Below, piece by piece: positions 53,059-60,324 of a stretch of DNA of 64,000 bases. This DNA is from RGIG2945 sp045540355 (GTDB taxonomy: Bacteria > Bacillota > Clostridia > Oscillospirales > Acutalibacteraceae). The stretch spans positions 62,001 through 126,000 of the forward strand of contig JAZQHB010000040.1 of assembly GCA_045540355.1 (NCBI GenBank), read 5' to 3'. The notes under the pieces were generated by a model, which saw nothing but the letters and a program-made list of their open reading frames with translations, did no database searches and was not told the origin of the DNA. Made by a program: the position numbers and the translations under genes. The first letter of the stretch is position 1; each line of letters starts with the position of its first letter.

Positions 53059-53406
53059 TTACATAAAATCTGCAAGGTCGAGCATTTCGCTTGCCGCTTC
53101 TTGTTTTTCTTCCGTAGGTTCGGGTATGTGGTAGAAGTCACGCAATATCTTCTCTGCTACCCTGGGTGTGATGCAGAAGCACTTGTCTTTTTTATCCTTG
53201 TGCTTGTCTGAATACTTCTGAAATTCCGCCGCTGCCGCCGAAAGATTCATTTCCTTAAGCTCAATATCATTATTGAGTATTGATGCCGCTTGAGGTTCTC
53301 TCGATGCTATGTACTTGAGCTGTTCACCTATCATATATTCAGGTGTGTCGTCCTCAAGCTCCGCTTGCTGTGCTTCGATTTTGATTTTAAGACTTTCAAG
53401 TGTCAT
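53059..53406 (-). CDS. PcfK-like protein
   Basis: A 115-residue protein with the PcfK-like segment AAAAEFQKYSDKHKDKKDKCFCITPRVAEKILRDFYHIPEP near the C-terminus. PcfK and PcfJ genes occur as a pair in plasmids and phages. The strong ribosome site AGGAGGGG just before the ATG (53406) shares 14 bases with two other leftward sites in this phage. Confidence 0.8.
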   Translation of the reverse strand: MTLESLKIKIEAQQAELEDDTPEYMIGEQLKYIASREPQAASILNNDIELKEMNLSAAAAEFQKYSDKHKDKKDKCFCITPRVAEKILRDFYHIPEPTEEKQEAASEMLDLADFM

Positions 53407-53418
53407 TTCAAACCCCTC

Positions 53419-53643
53419 CTAAATCGTATATCCAAACTGTTTCATAAGCAGTTGCTTATCGACTATCCAAAACTTGCCGATTTTCTTTGCAGGAAGCTGA
53501 TCTGTTTCGCAATACTTACGAACTGTGTCCTCGGGTATTCTCAGCATAACTGCCACCTCGTCTGTTCGCATCAGTGCCGGGACCTCGTCCCAAGAGTAAA
53601 TTTTTGACGGCCATATAGGCTTGTGTGCTAATGTCTTTGCCAT
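53419..53643 (-). CDS. Excisionase-like helix-turn-helix protein
   Basis: A 74-residue protein with a MerR/Xis-type winged HTH (ALMRTDEVAVMLRIPEDTVRKYCETDQLPAKKIGKFWIVDKQLLMKQF). Such proteins bend DNA for prophage excision or act as transcription factors. ATG at 53643 with AAAGGAG. First gene of the long leftward run, next to the switch region, which fits an early excisionase or regulator. Confidence 0.8.
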   Translation of the reverse strand: MAKTLAHKPIWPSKIYSWDEVPALMRTDEVAVMLRIPEDTVRKYCETDQLPAKKIGKFWIVDKQLLMKQFGYTI

Positions 53644-53696
53644 AGGGATTCTCCTTTCGGTTATAAATTAAATAATTTTCTAAGTATGCTTTTTCC

Positions 53697-53725
53697 TTGA
53701 CTAAATACCAAAATATTGGTATAAT
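53697..53725 (+). promoter_or_regulatory. Promoter of the two-ORF unit, with internal operator-like repeat
   Basis: TTGACT (53697-53702), 17-base spacer, TATAAT (53720-53725). The spacer holds TACCAA-AATA-TTGGTA (53706-53721), a likely regulator site. Confidence 0.75.
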
Positions 53726-53756
53726 TAAATTGTCCGGGCAAGGAAGGAGTGTTGTT

Positions 53757-53816
53757 ATGTTAACAAAACTTTTGAACTTGCCAGTTTCCAATGCCTATGT
53801 ACCTATAGGTTGCTGA
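53757..53816 (+). CDS. 19-residue peptide ORF
   Basis: ATG at 53757 after AAGGAAGGAGTG encodes MLTKLLNLPVSNAYVPIGC, ending in a C-terminal Cys. Its TGA overlaps the next ATG (TGATG). With its own strong promoter it is probably translated, as a signal or leader peptide. Not recognised as a known family. Confidence 0.5.
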   Translation: MLTKLLNLPVSNAYVPIGC

Positions 53817-54001
53817 TGCACGGCAAAAAATTATTGCAGAACGAAAACTGCAAAAGTGAGGCAGTCATTTACATAAGAATGAGACGAGTCATTCGCAAAG
53901 TTTATTTTATTACTCCATCCGGTTCGCCCCCGGGATATGTACCAACATATCAATCAGGCTGGGAGAACAAAATACTCTTTGGTGTAAATGATATTGGATA
54001 A
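53816..54001 (+). CDS. 61-residue ORF coupled to the peptide
   Basis: Begins MHGKKLLQNENCKSEAVIYI and ends ENKILFGVNDIG. Basic, with a PSGSPPGYVPTYQSGW segment. It has no ribosome site of its own; it starts on the stop of the 19-residue ORF. It ends just before a terminator (54014-54055), so both ORFs form one transcript running into the switch region. Function unknown. Confidence 0.45.
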   Translation: MHGKKLLQNENCKSEAVIYIRMRRVIRKVYFITPSGSPPGYVPTYQSGWENKILFGVNDIG

Positions 54002-54013
54002 ACAAATTCAGAG

Positions 54014-54055
54014 GAACTACTTTGTACTCGCTCTGCAAAGCGGTTCTTTTCTTTT
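54014..54055 (+). terminator. Terminator of the two-ORF unit
   Basis: Stem GAAC-ta-CTTTG (54014-54024) with CAAAG-cg-GTTC (54036-54046), followed by TTTTCTTTTT. It points rightward, toward the 3' end of the opposing regulator gene. Confidence 0.7.
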
Positions 54056-54264
54056 TATCCTTTTAGAAATATTGCGACAATCTTTGAACTGTCTTCAATT
54101 TCTAAAGCCTTGCACAACCTTACAATTTCATCGGCTGTAAATTCACTCGTTCCGTTCACCTTAGAACAGAATGAGTTTTTTGATATACCGATAATTTCTG
54201 CCATACTTTTTTGCGTATGCCCTGCTGACTTTAATTCGTCCATAAAAAGCTTTTTGTTAATCAT
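54055..54264 (-). CDS. Small XRE-type regulator
   Basis: A 69-residue Cro/CI-type helix-turn-helix protein (AGHTQKSMAEIIGISKNSFCSKVNGTSEFTADEIVRLCKALEI). ATG at 54264 after AAGGAG. It is second in the leftward switch transcript. A 17-bp operator (54281-54297) overlaps its leader, suggesting feedback control. Confidence 0.8.
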   Translation of the reverse strand: MINKKLFMDELKSAGHTQKSMAEIIGISKNSFCSKVNGTSEFTADEIVRLCKALEIEDSSKIVAIFLKG

Positions 54265-54280
54265 TGGACACTCCTTACCT

Positions 54281-54297
54281 GTCACCTATTAAGTGAC
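54281..54297. promoter_or_regulatory. Operator O1 (GTCACCTATTAAGTGAC)
   Basis: A 17-bp near-perfect palindrome; two related sites lie at 54508-54524 and 54545-54561. Confidence 0.65.
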
Positions 54298-54495
54298 TTT
54301 TGTTACAAAAAAAATATCAAGAGGCTCTTTAATATTGAGAAGAATAATCATGGATTCTATTTCATCACTATCAAAAACACCCTTTTTCATCTTGGTATAA
54401 AAGGTTTTTTCGGTCATACCAAGTTGTTTTGCGAGCTGTCTCTGCGATAAACCAGCCTCTGTTATCTTCCCTTTTAATTTGTCGGTTAATATCAT
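54289..54495 (-). CDS. Small XRE-type regulator (Cro-like)
   Basis: A 68-residue helix-turn-helix protein (KITEAGLSQRQLAKQLGMTEKTFYTKMKKGVFDSDEIESMIILL). First gene of the leftward switch transcript, opposite the CI-like repressor: the usual place of Cro. ATG at 54495 after GGAGGTGAG. Its 3' end lies on operator O1. Confidence 0.8.
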   Translation of the reverse strand: MILTDKLKGKITEAGLSQRQLAKQLGMTEKTFYTKMKKGVFDSDEIESMIILLNIKEPLDIFFVTKVT

Positions 54496-54507
54496 TTTCT
54501 CACCTCC

Positions 54508-54524
54508 GTCACTTATTAGGTGAC
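54508..54524. promoter_or_regulatory. Operator O2 (GTCACTTATTAGGTGAC)
   Basis: Palindromic operator just downstream of the leftward -10 box, able to block leftward transcription. Confidence 0.7.
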
Positions 54525-54527
54525 TTT

Positions 54528-54556
54528 ATGATAACACATCAAAAGTCACCCGTCAA
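54528..54556 (-). promoter_or_regulatory. Leftward switch promoter
   Basis: Minus strand TTGACG (54551-54556), 17-base spacer, TATCAT (54528-54533). Operator O3 covers the -35 box. Confidence 0.7.
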
Positions 54557-54561
54557 GTGTT
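54545..54561. promoter_or_regulatory. Operator O3 (GTCACCCGTCAAGTGTT)
   Basis: One half-site (GTCAC) is perfect, the other imperfect. It overlaps the -35 of the leftward promoter. Confidence 0.5.
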
Positions 54562-54587
54562 TTTTTATATTTTTTTAAACTTTTTTG

Positions 54588-54615
54588 TTGCATATTAAGT
54601 AATTTGTGTTATAAT
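54588..54615 (+). promoter_or_regulatory. Rightward repressor promoter
   Basis: TTGCAT (54588-54593), 16-base spacer, TATAAT (54610-54615). Confidence 0.65.
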
Positions 54616-54637
54616 CATTGTGAAAGAGGTGATTATT

Positions 54638-55255
54638 TTGACAATCGGTCAGCGAATAAAACACAAAAGAAGTGTTTTAAACCTTACACTTGAAGATGTT
54701 GCAAAACGCATCGGTACAAGTAAGCAAACTATTCAGAGATATGAAACAGGTGTCATCACAAACATTCCTTCAGACAAAATAGAAGCACTTGCTTCAGCTC
54801 TAAACACAACTCCTTCTTATATTATGGGGTGGGATGAAATGCCTTCTGCTTCTAATATCCTACCACTCCCTGAAACGAAGATGATTCCGCTTTTGGGAAC
54901 TATTGCCTGTGGTGAACCTATTACCGCTGTTGAGAATGTGGATGATTATTTAGCGATAGATAAAAGTATAGCCGCCGACTTTGCTTTAAGATGTAAAGGC
55001 GACAGTATGATAAACGCTCGTATCTTTGACGGTGATTTGGTTTATATTGCTCAACACAAGGAAGTCAGGAACGGCGATATTGCCGCTGTCCTTATCGGTG
55101 ATGAAGCTACTCTCAAGAAAGTACATTTCTATGAGAACAAGCTCGTCCTTTCCCCTGCCAATCCGATGTATGACGATTTAGTTTATACCGGAGAAAAGCT
55201 CGAAGAAATAAAAATACTCGGAAAAGCCGTAGCCTTCACGAGTTTGATTAAATAA
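54638..55255 (+). CDS. CI/LexA-like repressor with S24 peptidase domain
   Basis: The lysogeny repressor: a 205-residue protein with an N-terminal HTH (NLTLEDVAKRIGTSKQTIQRYETG) and an S24 self-cleavage domain. It has the cleavage-site region IACGEP, nucleophile in CKGDSM and general base in EATLKKVHF. DNA damage would trigger self-cleavage and induction. TTG start at 54638 after AGAGGTG; an earlier GTG (54620) is at the transcript start. It faces two Cro-like genes with shared operators. Confidence 0.93.
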   Translation: MTIGQRIKHKRSVLNLTLEDVAKRIGTSKQTIQRYETGVITNIPSDKIEALASALNTTPSYIMGWDEMPSASNILPLPETKMIPLLGTIACGEPITAVENVDDYLAIDKSIAADFALRCKGDSMINARIFDGDLVYIAQHKEVRNGDIAAVLIGDEATLKKVHFYENKLVLSPANPMYDDLVYTGEKLEEIKILGKAVAFTSLIK

Positions 55256-55270
55256 AAGGAGTTGCTAAAT

Positions 55271-57046
55271 ATGCAATTTTTGCCTCTCGGAAACCTCACT
55301 TTGTTATCCCTTGACAGTTCCTACAAAGTGCCCATCATTGTTTCCATTGTCTTATTGGCGATAATGAGCATTGTTGGTATGGTTCTTCTTTCTCGTAAAA
55401 TAAAAACAAAAAAGGCTTTACCTAAAGATAAAAGTGAATATGCATCACCAACACTAAATCAACCTATCTATGACACTAAAGATAAAATAATAACAAAAAA
55501 ACTTAACAAAAAAGCACTTACTGCACTTATCGTTTTAAGTGCGGTAACTATCATTGCAATATTGTTATTAATTTATATAATCAATGTTTTAAGTGCAAAA
55601 AGCTCTCTTGATAGCACAACAGAATTTGTTACAATCCCACTTATCGAATTGGTTTTCGGTTTAGTTTTCACATCTTTCGTTTATTTGTTTGTTCCTCTCA
55701 TTATAATTACTCGCGGAAATAAACGCACAAAGAAGTCTATAAGAAAAATTGCGATATTCAATGCCTTAGGTTGCAGTGCTATGTTTTTCTTGTGGAACTT
55801 ATGCTTAGGAGAATTAGAACCACCACATCTTTCCGCTACTTTCTTATGGGGTTCGATTGGTTACGCTCTTTTAAAAAGAAATCTTTGCTTCGAAAACGAC
55901 GACGATGATGACGACCCGAACAGGCTTGTTGAATGTGTAAACTGTGGCTACCGAAGCAATAAAATATTTTCCGCTTGTCCCAAGTGCGGTAATCATAAAA
56001 AGCAATACGCTTATCTTAACACCGAATCTATTGAGAAAGACGAACCGCCACAGGACAACACATCGACCGAATCAGTAGAATCAGTTGTGACCGAATATGA
56101 AAATAATAATGAATCCGCTTCCGCTATAATAACTCCCACCCCTACCCCCTCAACGCAAAACACCTTCGGACAAGTTATAAAATGCCGTAAATGCGGTTAC
56201 GAAAGTAAAACACTATTCAATTCTTGTCCTGAGTGTGGAAGTTACGCAAAAGACTATGTACAAAGTCAGGATGAACCAGCAGACTCACAATCTCGCATCT
56301 GCCGTAAATGCGGAGAAGAGCTTCTTCCTGATAGTATTTTCTGCCGTAAGTGCGGTACCAAATTTTCAGCAAAAAATCAATGTCGTAAATGTGGCGGAGA
56401 AATACCTACCGATAGTATTTATTGTCACAAATGCGGTGCAAAAAACTCAAGTAAATCAGATTTTATTAAAAATCTAAAAAATAAATTTGATAAGAGAACT
56501 TTTATTATTGCTTCTGTGACCTGTATTTCGATTCTCGCTGTCACAGGCATAGGAACATATATCTATATTGATAATACAACTTGCCGTGTTTACAATTGTT
56601 CAAATACTTGCTCAGGTAATTACTGCTATTTGCACAAATGTGCAGTTTCTGATTGTGATAGAATAAGAGAAACTTCAGGCAGATATTGCTATAGTCATTC
56701 TTGTGGCAAATACGGTTGCTATAATCGAAGAATCATACATTCTGACTATTGTGTTTTCCATACCGATTCAGATGTTACTTCGGCAACTTGCTTGAGCGAC
56801 GGATGCACTAACATTCCGGACGAATTCGAGGATTATTGTTCAAAGCACAAATGTAATGACAGTGACTGCAATCTTGAAAGAAACATCAACCAATATTATT
56901 GCGATTTTCACAATTGTTCGGTATTCACTTGCAAAAGAGGTAGACTTGGTTCCGGTAAATACTGTTATGTGCATACTTGTGTTGAAAGTGGTTGTTATAA
57001 TCGGACAGTCGGTAATTCAAGTTATTGCTATATGCACGGTGAATAA
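55271..57046 (+). CDS. Membrane protein with four zinc ribbons and seven Cys/His repeats
   Basis: A 591-residue protein: several N-terminal membrane helices (about 18-41, 84-108, 122-147), an acidic stretch, then four CxxC zinc ribbons (about 220-240, 306-326, 342-362, 370-391). A further membrane helix (about 409-433) is followed by seven repeats of C-x4-C-x10-C-x2-H (first one x8), about residues 437-590. The repeats resemble small zinc-finger units. Placed between repressor and integrase, it is likely expressed in the lysogen, perhaps for superinfection exclusion or host modification (inference). ATG at 55271 after AAAGGAG. Confidence 0.82.
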   Translation: MQFLPLGNLTLLSLDSSYKVPIIVSIVLLAIMSIVGMVLLSRKIKTKKALPKDKSEYASPTLNQPIYDTKDKIITKKLNKKALTALIVLSAVTIIAILLLIYIINVLSAKSSLDSTTEFVTIPLIELVFGLVFTSFVYLFVPLIIITRGNKRTKKSIRKIAIFNALGCSAMFFLWNLCLGELEPPHLSATFLWGSIGYALLKRNLCFENDDDDDDPNRLVECVNCGYRSNKIFSACPKCGNHKKQYAYLNTESIEKDEPPQDNTSTESVESVVTEYENNNESASAIITPTPTPSTQNTFGQVIKCRKCGYESKTLFNSCPECGSYAKDYVQSQDEPADSQSRICRKCGEELLPDSIFCRKCGTKFSAKNQCRKCGGEIPTDSIYCHKCGAKNSSKSDFIKNLKNKFDKRTFIIASVTCISILAVTGIGTYIYIDNTTCRVYNCSNTCSGNYCYLHKCAVSDCDRIRETSGRYCYSHSCGKYGCYNRRIIHSDYCVFHTDSDVTSATCLSDGCTNIPDEFEDYCSKHKCNDSDCNLERNINQYYCDFHNCSVFTCKRGRLGSGKYCYVHTCVESGCYNRTVGNSSYCYMHGE

Positions 57047-57065
57047 CCACAAGAGGAGGATATTT

Positions 57066-58238
57066 ATGCCGAGAAAATCTAACACTAAACGAGCTGACGG
57101 AAGATTTCAGGTCAAAGTCTACCTTGGAACCGTTGGCGGCAAAAAGAAATATAAATATGTTTACGGTGCTACACAGAAAGAAGCAAACCAAAAGGCTGAC
57201 GAAGTCAAAGCAACGCTCCTCAAAGGATTGGATTTAACTTCGTCAAACGATTCGTTTGTAGTGTGGGCTGATTATTGGCTTAAATATAAGAAAAACGAAG
57301 TTTCTATCGACAGATATCAGGCACTCGTCCCCCGTGTTCAGGTTTGGAAAGATGCTTTAGCTTATGCAAAAATATCCTATATCAAGCCTTTTGATTTACA
57401 AAACATACTTTTTACTATTGCCGAAAGAAATCCTAATACCGCCAAACCTATGGCAAAAAAGACGGTGCGTTCATATATTCAGATAGTTACCGCTATCTTT
57501 GATTTTGCTATCGATAACAGGATCATTGACTATAATCCTGCATCGAAGCTTAAAGTTCCGCAGGGTGCATCAGAAAAACACAGGCGTGCACTCACCGAAC
57601 AGGAGCGACAGTGGGTAATGGAGTTTGAGCATCGAGCAAAACCTTCAGCTATGCTTATGATGTTATCGGGATTAAGACGAGGAGAAGCTACCGCTTTACA
57701 GTGGAGTGATATTGACTTTGAGAAAAACACGATAAGTGTTACTAAGTCCTATAATTTTAAGCAGAACGAATTTAAAGCACCTAAAAACGGTAAATCAAGA
57801 GTAGTTAGTGTTCCGCAGATGTTGATTGACTACCTCTCTACCCTGCCAAAAATTTCACCGTTTGTTATCACTTCCGCCAACGGTCTCATGATGACGGATA
57901 TGGCTTGGAGAAGAATGTATGACAGTTATATGTCGGATTTGAATTTACAGTATGGTAACTTCGTTATCACTCCGAATAAGTTTTCACCAACAAAAATACC
58001 TATGATGATTAAGCCGTTCACGCCACATGAATTAAGACATACATTCTGTACGATAATGTATGAAGCAGGAGTTGATGTGCTCACAGCAAAGGAACAAATG
58101 GGCCACTCTGATGTTAAAACAACCCTTGCGATTTACACCCACCTTTCCGAGCAGAAAAAGGAAAATGACATCAACAAATTAGATGCGTTTTTATCAAATG
58201 GGTGTCAATTGGGTGTCAAAAAAGCTGATAACGCTTGA
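57066..58238 (+). CDS. int: Tyrosine integrase
   Basis: Site-specific recombinase for insertion into tRNA-fMet. The 390 residues hold an N-terminal arm-binding domain (RADGRFQVKVYLGTVGGKKKYKYVYGATQKEA), a core-binding SAM-like domain, and the catalytic residues Arg (GLRRGE), HELRH, GHSD and Tyr in LAIYTHL. ATG at 57066 after GAGGAGGA. The last codons contain the paired GGGTGTCA repeats; attR lies 32 bases downstream. Confidence 0.95.
   Translation: MPRKSNTKRADGRFQVKVYLGTVGGKKKYKYVYGATQKEANQKADEVKATLLKGLDLTSSNDSFVVWADYWLKYKKNEVSIDRYQALVPRVQVWKDALAYAKISYIKPFDLQNILFTIAERNPNTAKPMAKKTVRSYIQIVTAIFDFAIDNRIIDYNPASKLKVPQGASEKHRRALTEQERQWVMEFEHRAKPSAMLMMLSGLRRGEATALQWSDIDFEKNTISVTKSYNFKQNEFKAPKNGKSRVVSVPQMLIDYLSTLPKISPFVITSANGLMMTDMAWRRMYDSYMSDLNLQYGNFVITPNKFSPTKIPMMIKPFTPHELRHTFCTIMYEAGVDVLTAKEQMGHSDVKTTLAIYTHLSEQKKENDINKLDAFLSNGCQLGVKKADNA
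58200..58218 (+). repeat. Paired GGGTGTCA repeats, probable integrase arm sites (right)
   Basis: GGGTGTCA at 58200-58207 and 58211-58218, inside the 3' end of int; same orientation as the left pair. Confidence 0.6.
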
Positions 58239-58253
58239 TATATCAAGCGTTAT
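58228..58253 (+). terminator. Palindrome after int
   Basis: 26-base palindrome (ATAACGCTTGA... / ...TCAAGCGTTAT) with TTGATATATCAA at its centre, followed by a weak T-run. The same core palindrome is next to attL. Confidence 0.6.
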
Positions 58254-58270
58254 ATCTTTTATTATGCTTT

Positions 58271-58317
58271 CTCATAACCCGGAGGTCGCAGGTTCAAATC
58301 CTGTCTCCGCAACCAAA
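58271..58317 (+). other. attR core (tRNA-fMet 3' fragment)
   Basis: Perfect 47-bp copy of 18460-18506. It lacks the 5' half of the tRNA, so it is not a functional tRNA gene. Confidence 0.92.
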
Positions 58318-58350
58318 AAATCCAAGTTGTTTCACTTGGATTTTTCTTTT
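58316..58350 (+). terminator. Original terminator of tRNA-fMet
   Basis: Stem TCCAAGT (58321-58327) with ACTTGGA (58334-58340), extended by A/T pairs, then a T-run. It was separated from the tRNA by integration. Confidence 0.75.
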
Positions 58351-58361
58351 TTGCTCTTTAC

Positions 58362-58390
58362 TTTACACTTATCAAATTTTATGATAAACT
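58362..58390 (+). promoter_or_regulatory. Promoter of the 237-aa membrane protein gene
   Basis: TTTACA (58362-58367), 17-base spacer, TAAACT (58385-58390). Confidence 0.5.
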
Positions 58391-58414
58391 AAATCGGAAA
58401 GGTGTGAGACTGGA

Positions 58415-59128
58415 ATGAAAACGGATATTTACAAGGCGTTGCAAGACAATTTCATAACAATTCGTGTATTGCACAAGCCAGATTCTTTTAACGAAGTTTT
58501 GTTCCGCGAGACTATATTTAACATCAAAAAAATTCGTGATACGATTATAAAGAAAAGAAACATTGAAGAAAAAGAATTGCTTCTGTATTGTATAGATACT
58601 CTACTTGAAATTATTAAAGAAAAGAACGATAGAAAGATTTATGATTTTGCTAAAACAATATGCGATATGCCCGAAATCAGTATGGGATTGTGCAACATCT
58701 ATTCTTTTAAGGAAGAGATTCTTACATTTCAAAAAAAGTACGGAAAGAATTATTTCCCTGATTTTAAAAAAGCAAAACCGAAATTTCAGAAAAAAGCTCC
58801 CAAAAACAAATGGGAATATTTCTCTCGAGAGGCTGACGAAACCTTCAAACTTTTACATCCCATAGGTTATAAAGTTTTGTGTTTTGTCGGAATAACAGTA
58901 TTGATGCTTCCGGTTTTTATCTACATAGCGTATACATACTATTTCAATCCTGCACCCAATGAGTGGGCTCTTATGCTGGGTTTTGTCGGTTCATTTACTA
59001 TCGGTATTGGTTTTTTCAATATAGTTGCCGCTTGGATTCACCAATACTTAGGGCATCTTTTAACTTTCGTTTGTTTTATCGGCGGTAGTGCTCTGACTGT
59101 GATTTCTTTATTCTTACTTTATAATTAG
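58415..59128 (+). CDS. Hypothetical membrane protein
   Basis: A 237-residue protein with a charged helical N-terminal half (IRDTIIKKRNIEEKELLLYCIDTLLEIIKEKNDRKIYDF) and three membrane helices near the C-terminus (about 153-173, 186-207, 215-235). No recognised family. ATG at 58415 with a weak GGTG/GGA ribosome site. It is the first chromosomal gene right of the prophage and ends before the hairpin at 59181-59208. Confidence 0.68.
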   Translation: MKTDIYKALQDNFITIRVLHKPDSFNEVLFRETIFNIKKIRDTIIKKRNIEEKELLLYCIDTLLEIIKEKNDRKIYDFAKTICDMPEISMGLCNIYSFKEEILTFQKKYGKNYFPDFKKAKPKFQKKAPKNKWEYFSREADETFKLLHPIGYKVLCFVGITVLMLPVFIYIAYTYYFNPAPNEWALMLGFVGSFTIGIGFFNIVAAWIHQYLGHLLTFVCFIGGSALTVISLFLLYN

Positions 59129-59180
59129 TGGTTTTGAAATTTTCTCAAACCAACAGAATAAAATTTTATTTTATCATTAT

Positions 59181-59208
59181 CCGATGCAGGATTCTGTGTC
59201 GGATTTTT
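59181..59208 (+). terminator. Terminator after the membrane protein gene
   Basis: CCGAtgCAG with CTGtgTCGG around GATT, then ATTTTTC. Confidence 0.65.
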
Positions 59209-59233
59209 CATTTTAATAGAACAACTTTTTTAA

Positions 59234-59262
59234 TTGACACTATAATTTGCGTATGTTATAAT
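59234..59262 (+). promoter_or_regulatory. Promoter of the PHP-domain gene
   Basis: TTGACA (59234-59239), 17-base spacer, TATAAT (59257-59262): full consensus. Confidence 0.85.
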
Positions 59263-59296
59263 CGCATTAAAGTTATATTTAAAAGGCGGTTTGTGT

Positions 59297-60289
59297 ATGA
59301 GACAATATCTTCTCCCCGAAAAAGGACAGTTTTACAAAGCAAATCTTCATTGTCATACAACGCTTTCTGATGGCAGAAATACACCCGCCGAGATGAAAGA
59401 TTACTACAAAGAACACGGTTACAGTATTCTTGCGATTTCTGACCATGAGCTTTTAACGGATCACTCTGCTTTGAATGACGATAACTTTCTCACGATAACA
59501 AGCTATGAATATGCCTTTGTAGAGGATAAGCCGTATCCGTTTGCGAAGACAATAGAGTTCAACTTTTTTGCAAAAGATCCACACAACACTACGCAGGTTT
59601 GTTTTAATCCCGACTATGTTTCTCCTCGGCACAAAGAGCGTGCAAATAAAATTAAATTTGACGGCGAACCGTTTGTCCGAGAATATACAATAGAGTCAAT
59701 GCAAAAAGTTATTGACGAAGCAAAGAAAAACGGATTTCTTGTAAGTTTAAACCACCCTCACTATTCAATGGAAAGCCCCGCTTTTTTCGGACAGTTAAAA
59801 GGTCTTTTTGCAATGGAAATTCATAATCAGGGTTCGTATTATTGTGGTGACTACAACCCACAGATGTATGACCAGATGCTGAGAATGGGTCATAAAATCA
59901 GTTGTATTGCTGCCGATGATAACCACTCTGCACGCATCTATGATGATGAGATTGACAAACGACCTTGGGGTTTCAGTATGATTAAAACAGAAAGCTTAAC
60001 CTACGAGAATGTAATCAAAGCTCTTGAGAACGGCGATTTCTACGCGACTCAAGGTCCGGAAATTCAAGAGCTTTACACAGAAGACGGAAAAGTTCATATA
60101 ACTTGTTCTGAGGCAAAAAGAATTACAATGCACACCAAATACAGACATTATCGCATCATTGATGCTCCGGCGCGTGAAACTATCACATCTGCCGTATTCA
60201 AGTTGCCGGAAGATGATGAATATATGCGATTCAGTGTGATTGATGCTTACGGCAGAACAGCTGCAACAAGAGCATATTTTTTGAAATAA
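59297..60289 (+). CDS. PHP-domain phosphoesterase
   Basis: A 330-residue PHP-family metal-dependent hydrolase. Motifs in order: NLHCHTTLSDGRNTPAEM (HxH...D), ISDHE, SLNHPHYS and CIAADDNHS. PHP proteins hydrolyse phosphoesters such as histidinol phosphate or nucleotides; the substrate here is not clear. The C-terminal beta region (about 255-330) may be an extra domain. ATG at 59297 with AAAGGCGG; a TTG two codons upstream is less likely. Confidence 0.88.
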   Translation: MRQYLLPEKGQFYKANLHCHTTLSDGRNTPAEMKDYYKEHGYSILAISDHELLTDHSALNDDNFLTITSYEYAFVEDKPYPFAKTIEFNFFAKDPHNTTQVCFNPDYVSPRHKERANKIKFDGEPFVREYTIESMQKVIDEAKKNGFLVSLNHPHYSMESPAFFGQLKGLFAMEIHNQGSYYCGDYNPQMYDQMLRMGHKISCIAADDNHSARIYDDEIDKRPWGFSMIKTESLTYENVIKALENGDFYATQGPEIQELYTEDGKVHITCSEAKRITMHTKYRHYRIIDAPARETITSAVFKLPEDDEYMRFSVIDAYGRTAATRAYFLK

Positions 60290-60324
60290 CCATACTGTGT
60301 GTTAAGAATAGAAGGTGTTGTTAA

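Noticed and set aside
56856..57065. N-terminal extension of integrase inside the zinc-finger gene
   Set aside because: The integrase has a clear ATG with GAGGAGGA at 57066; the upstream frame is a shadow of the Cys/His repeats.
58271..58315. Second tRNA-Met gene
   Set aside because: Only the 3' half is present; it is the attR copy.
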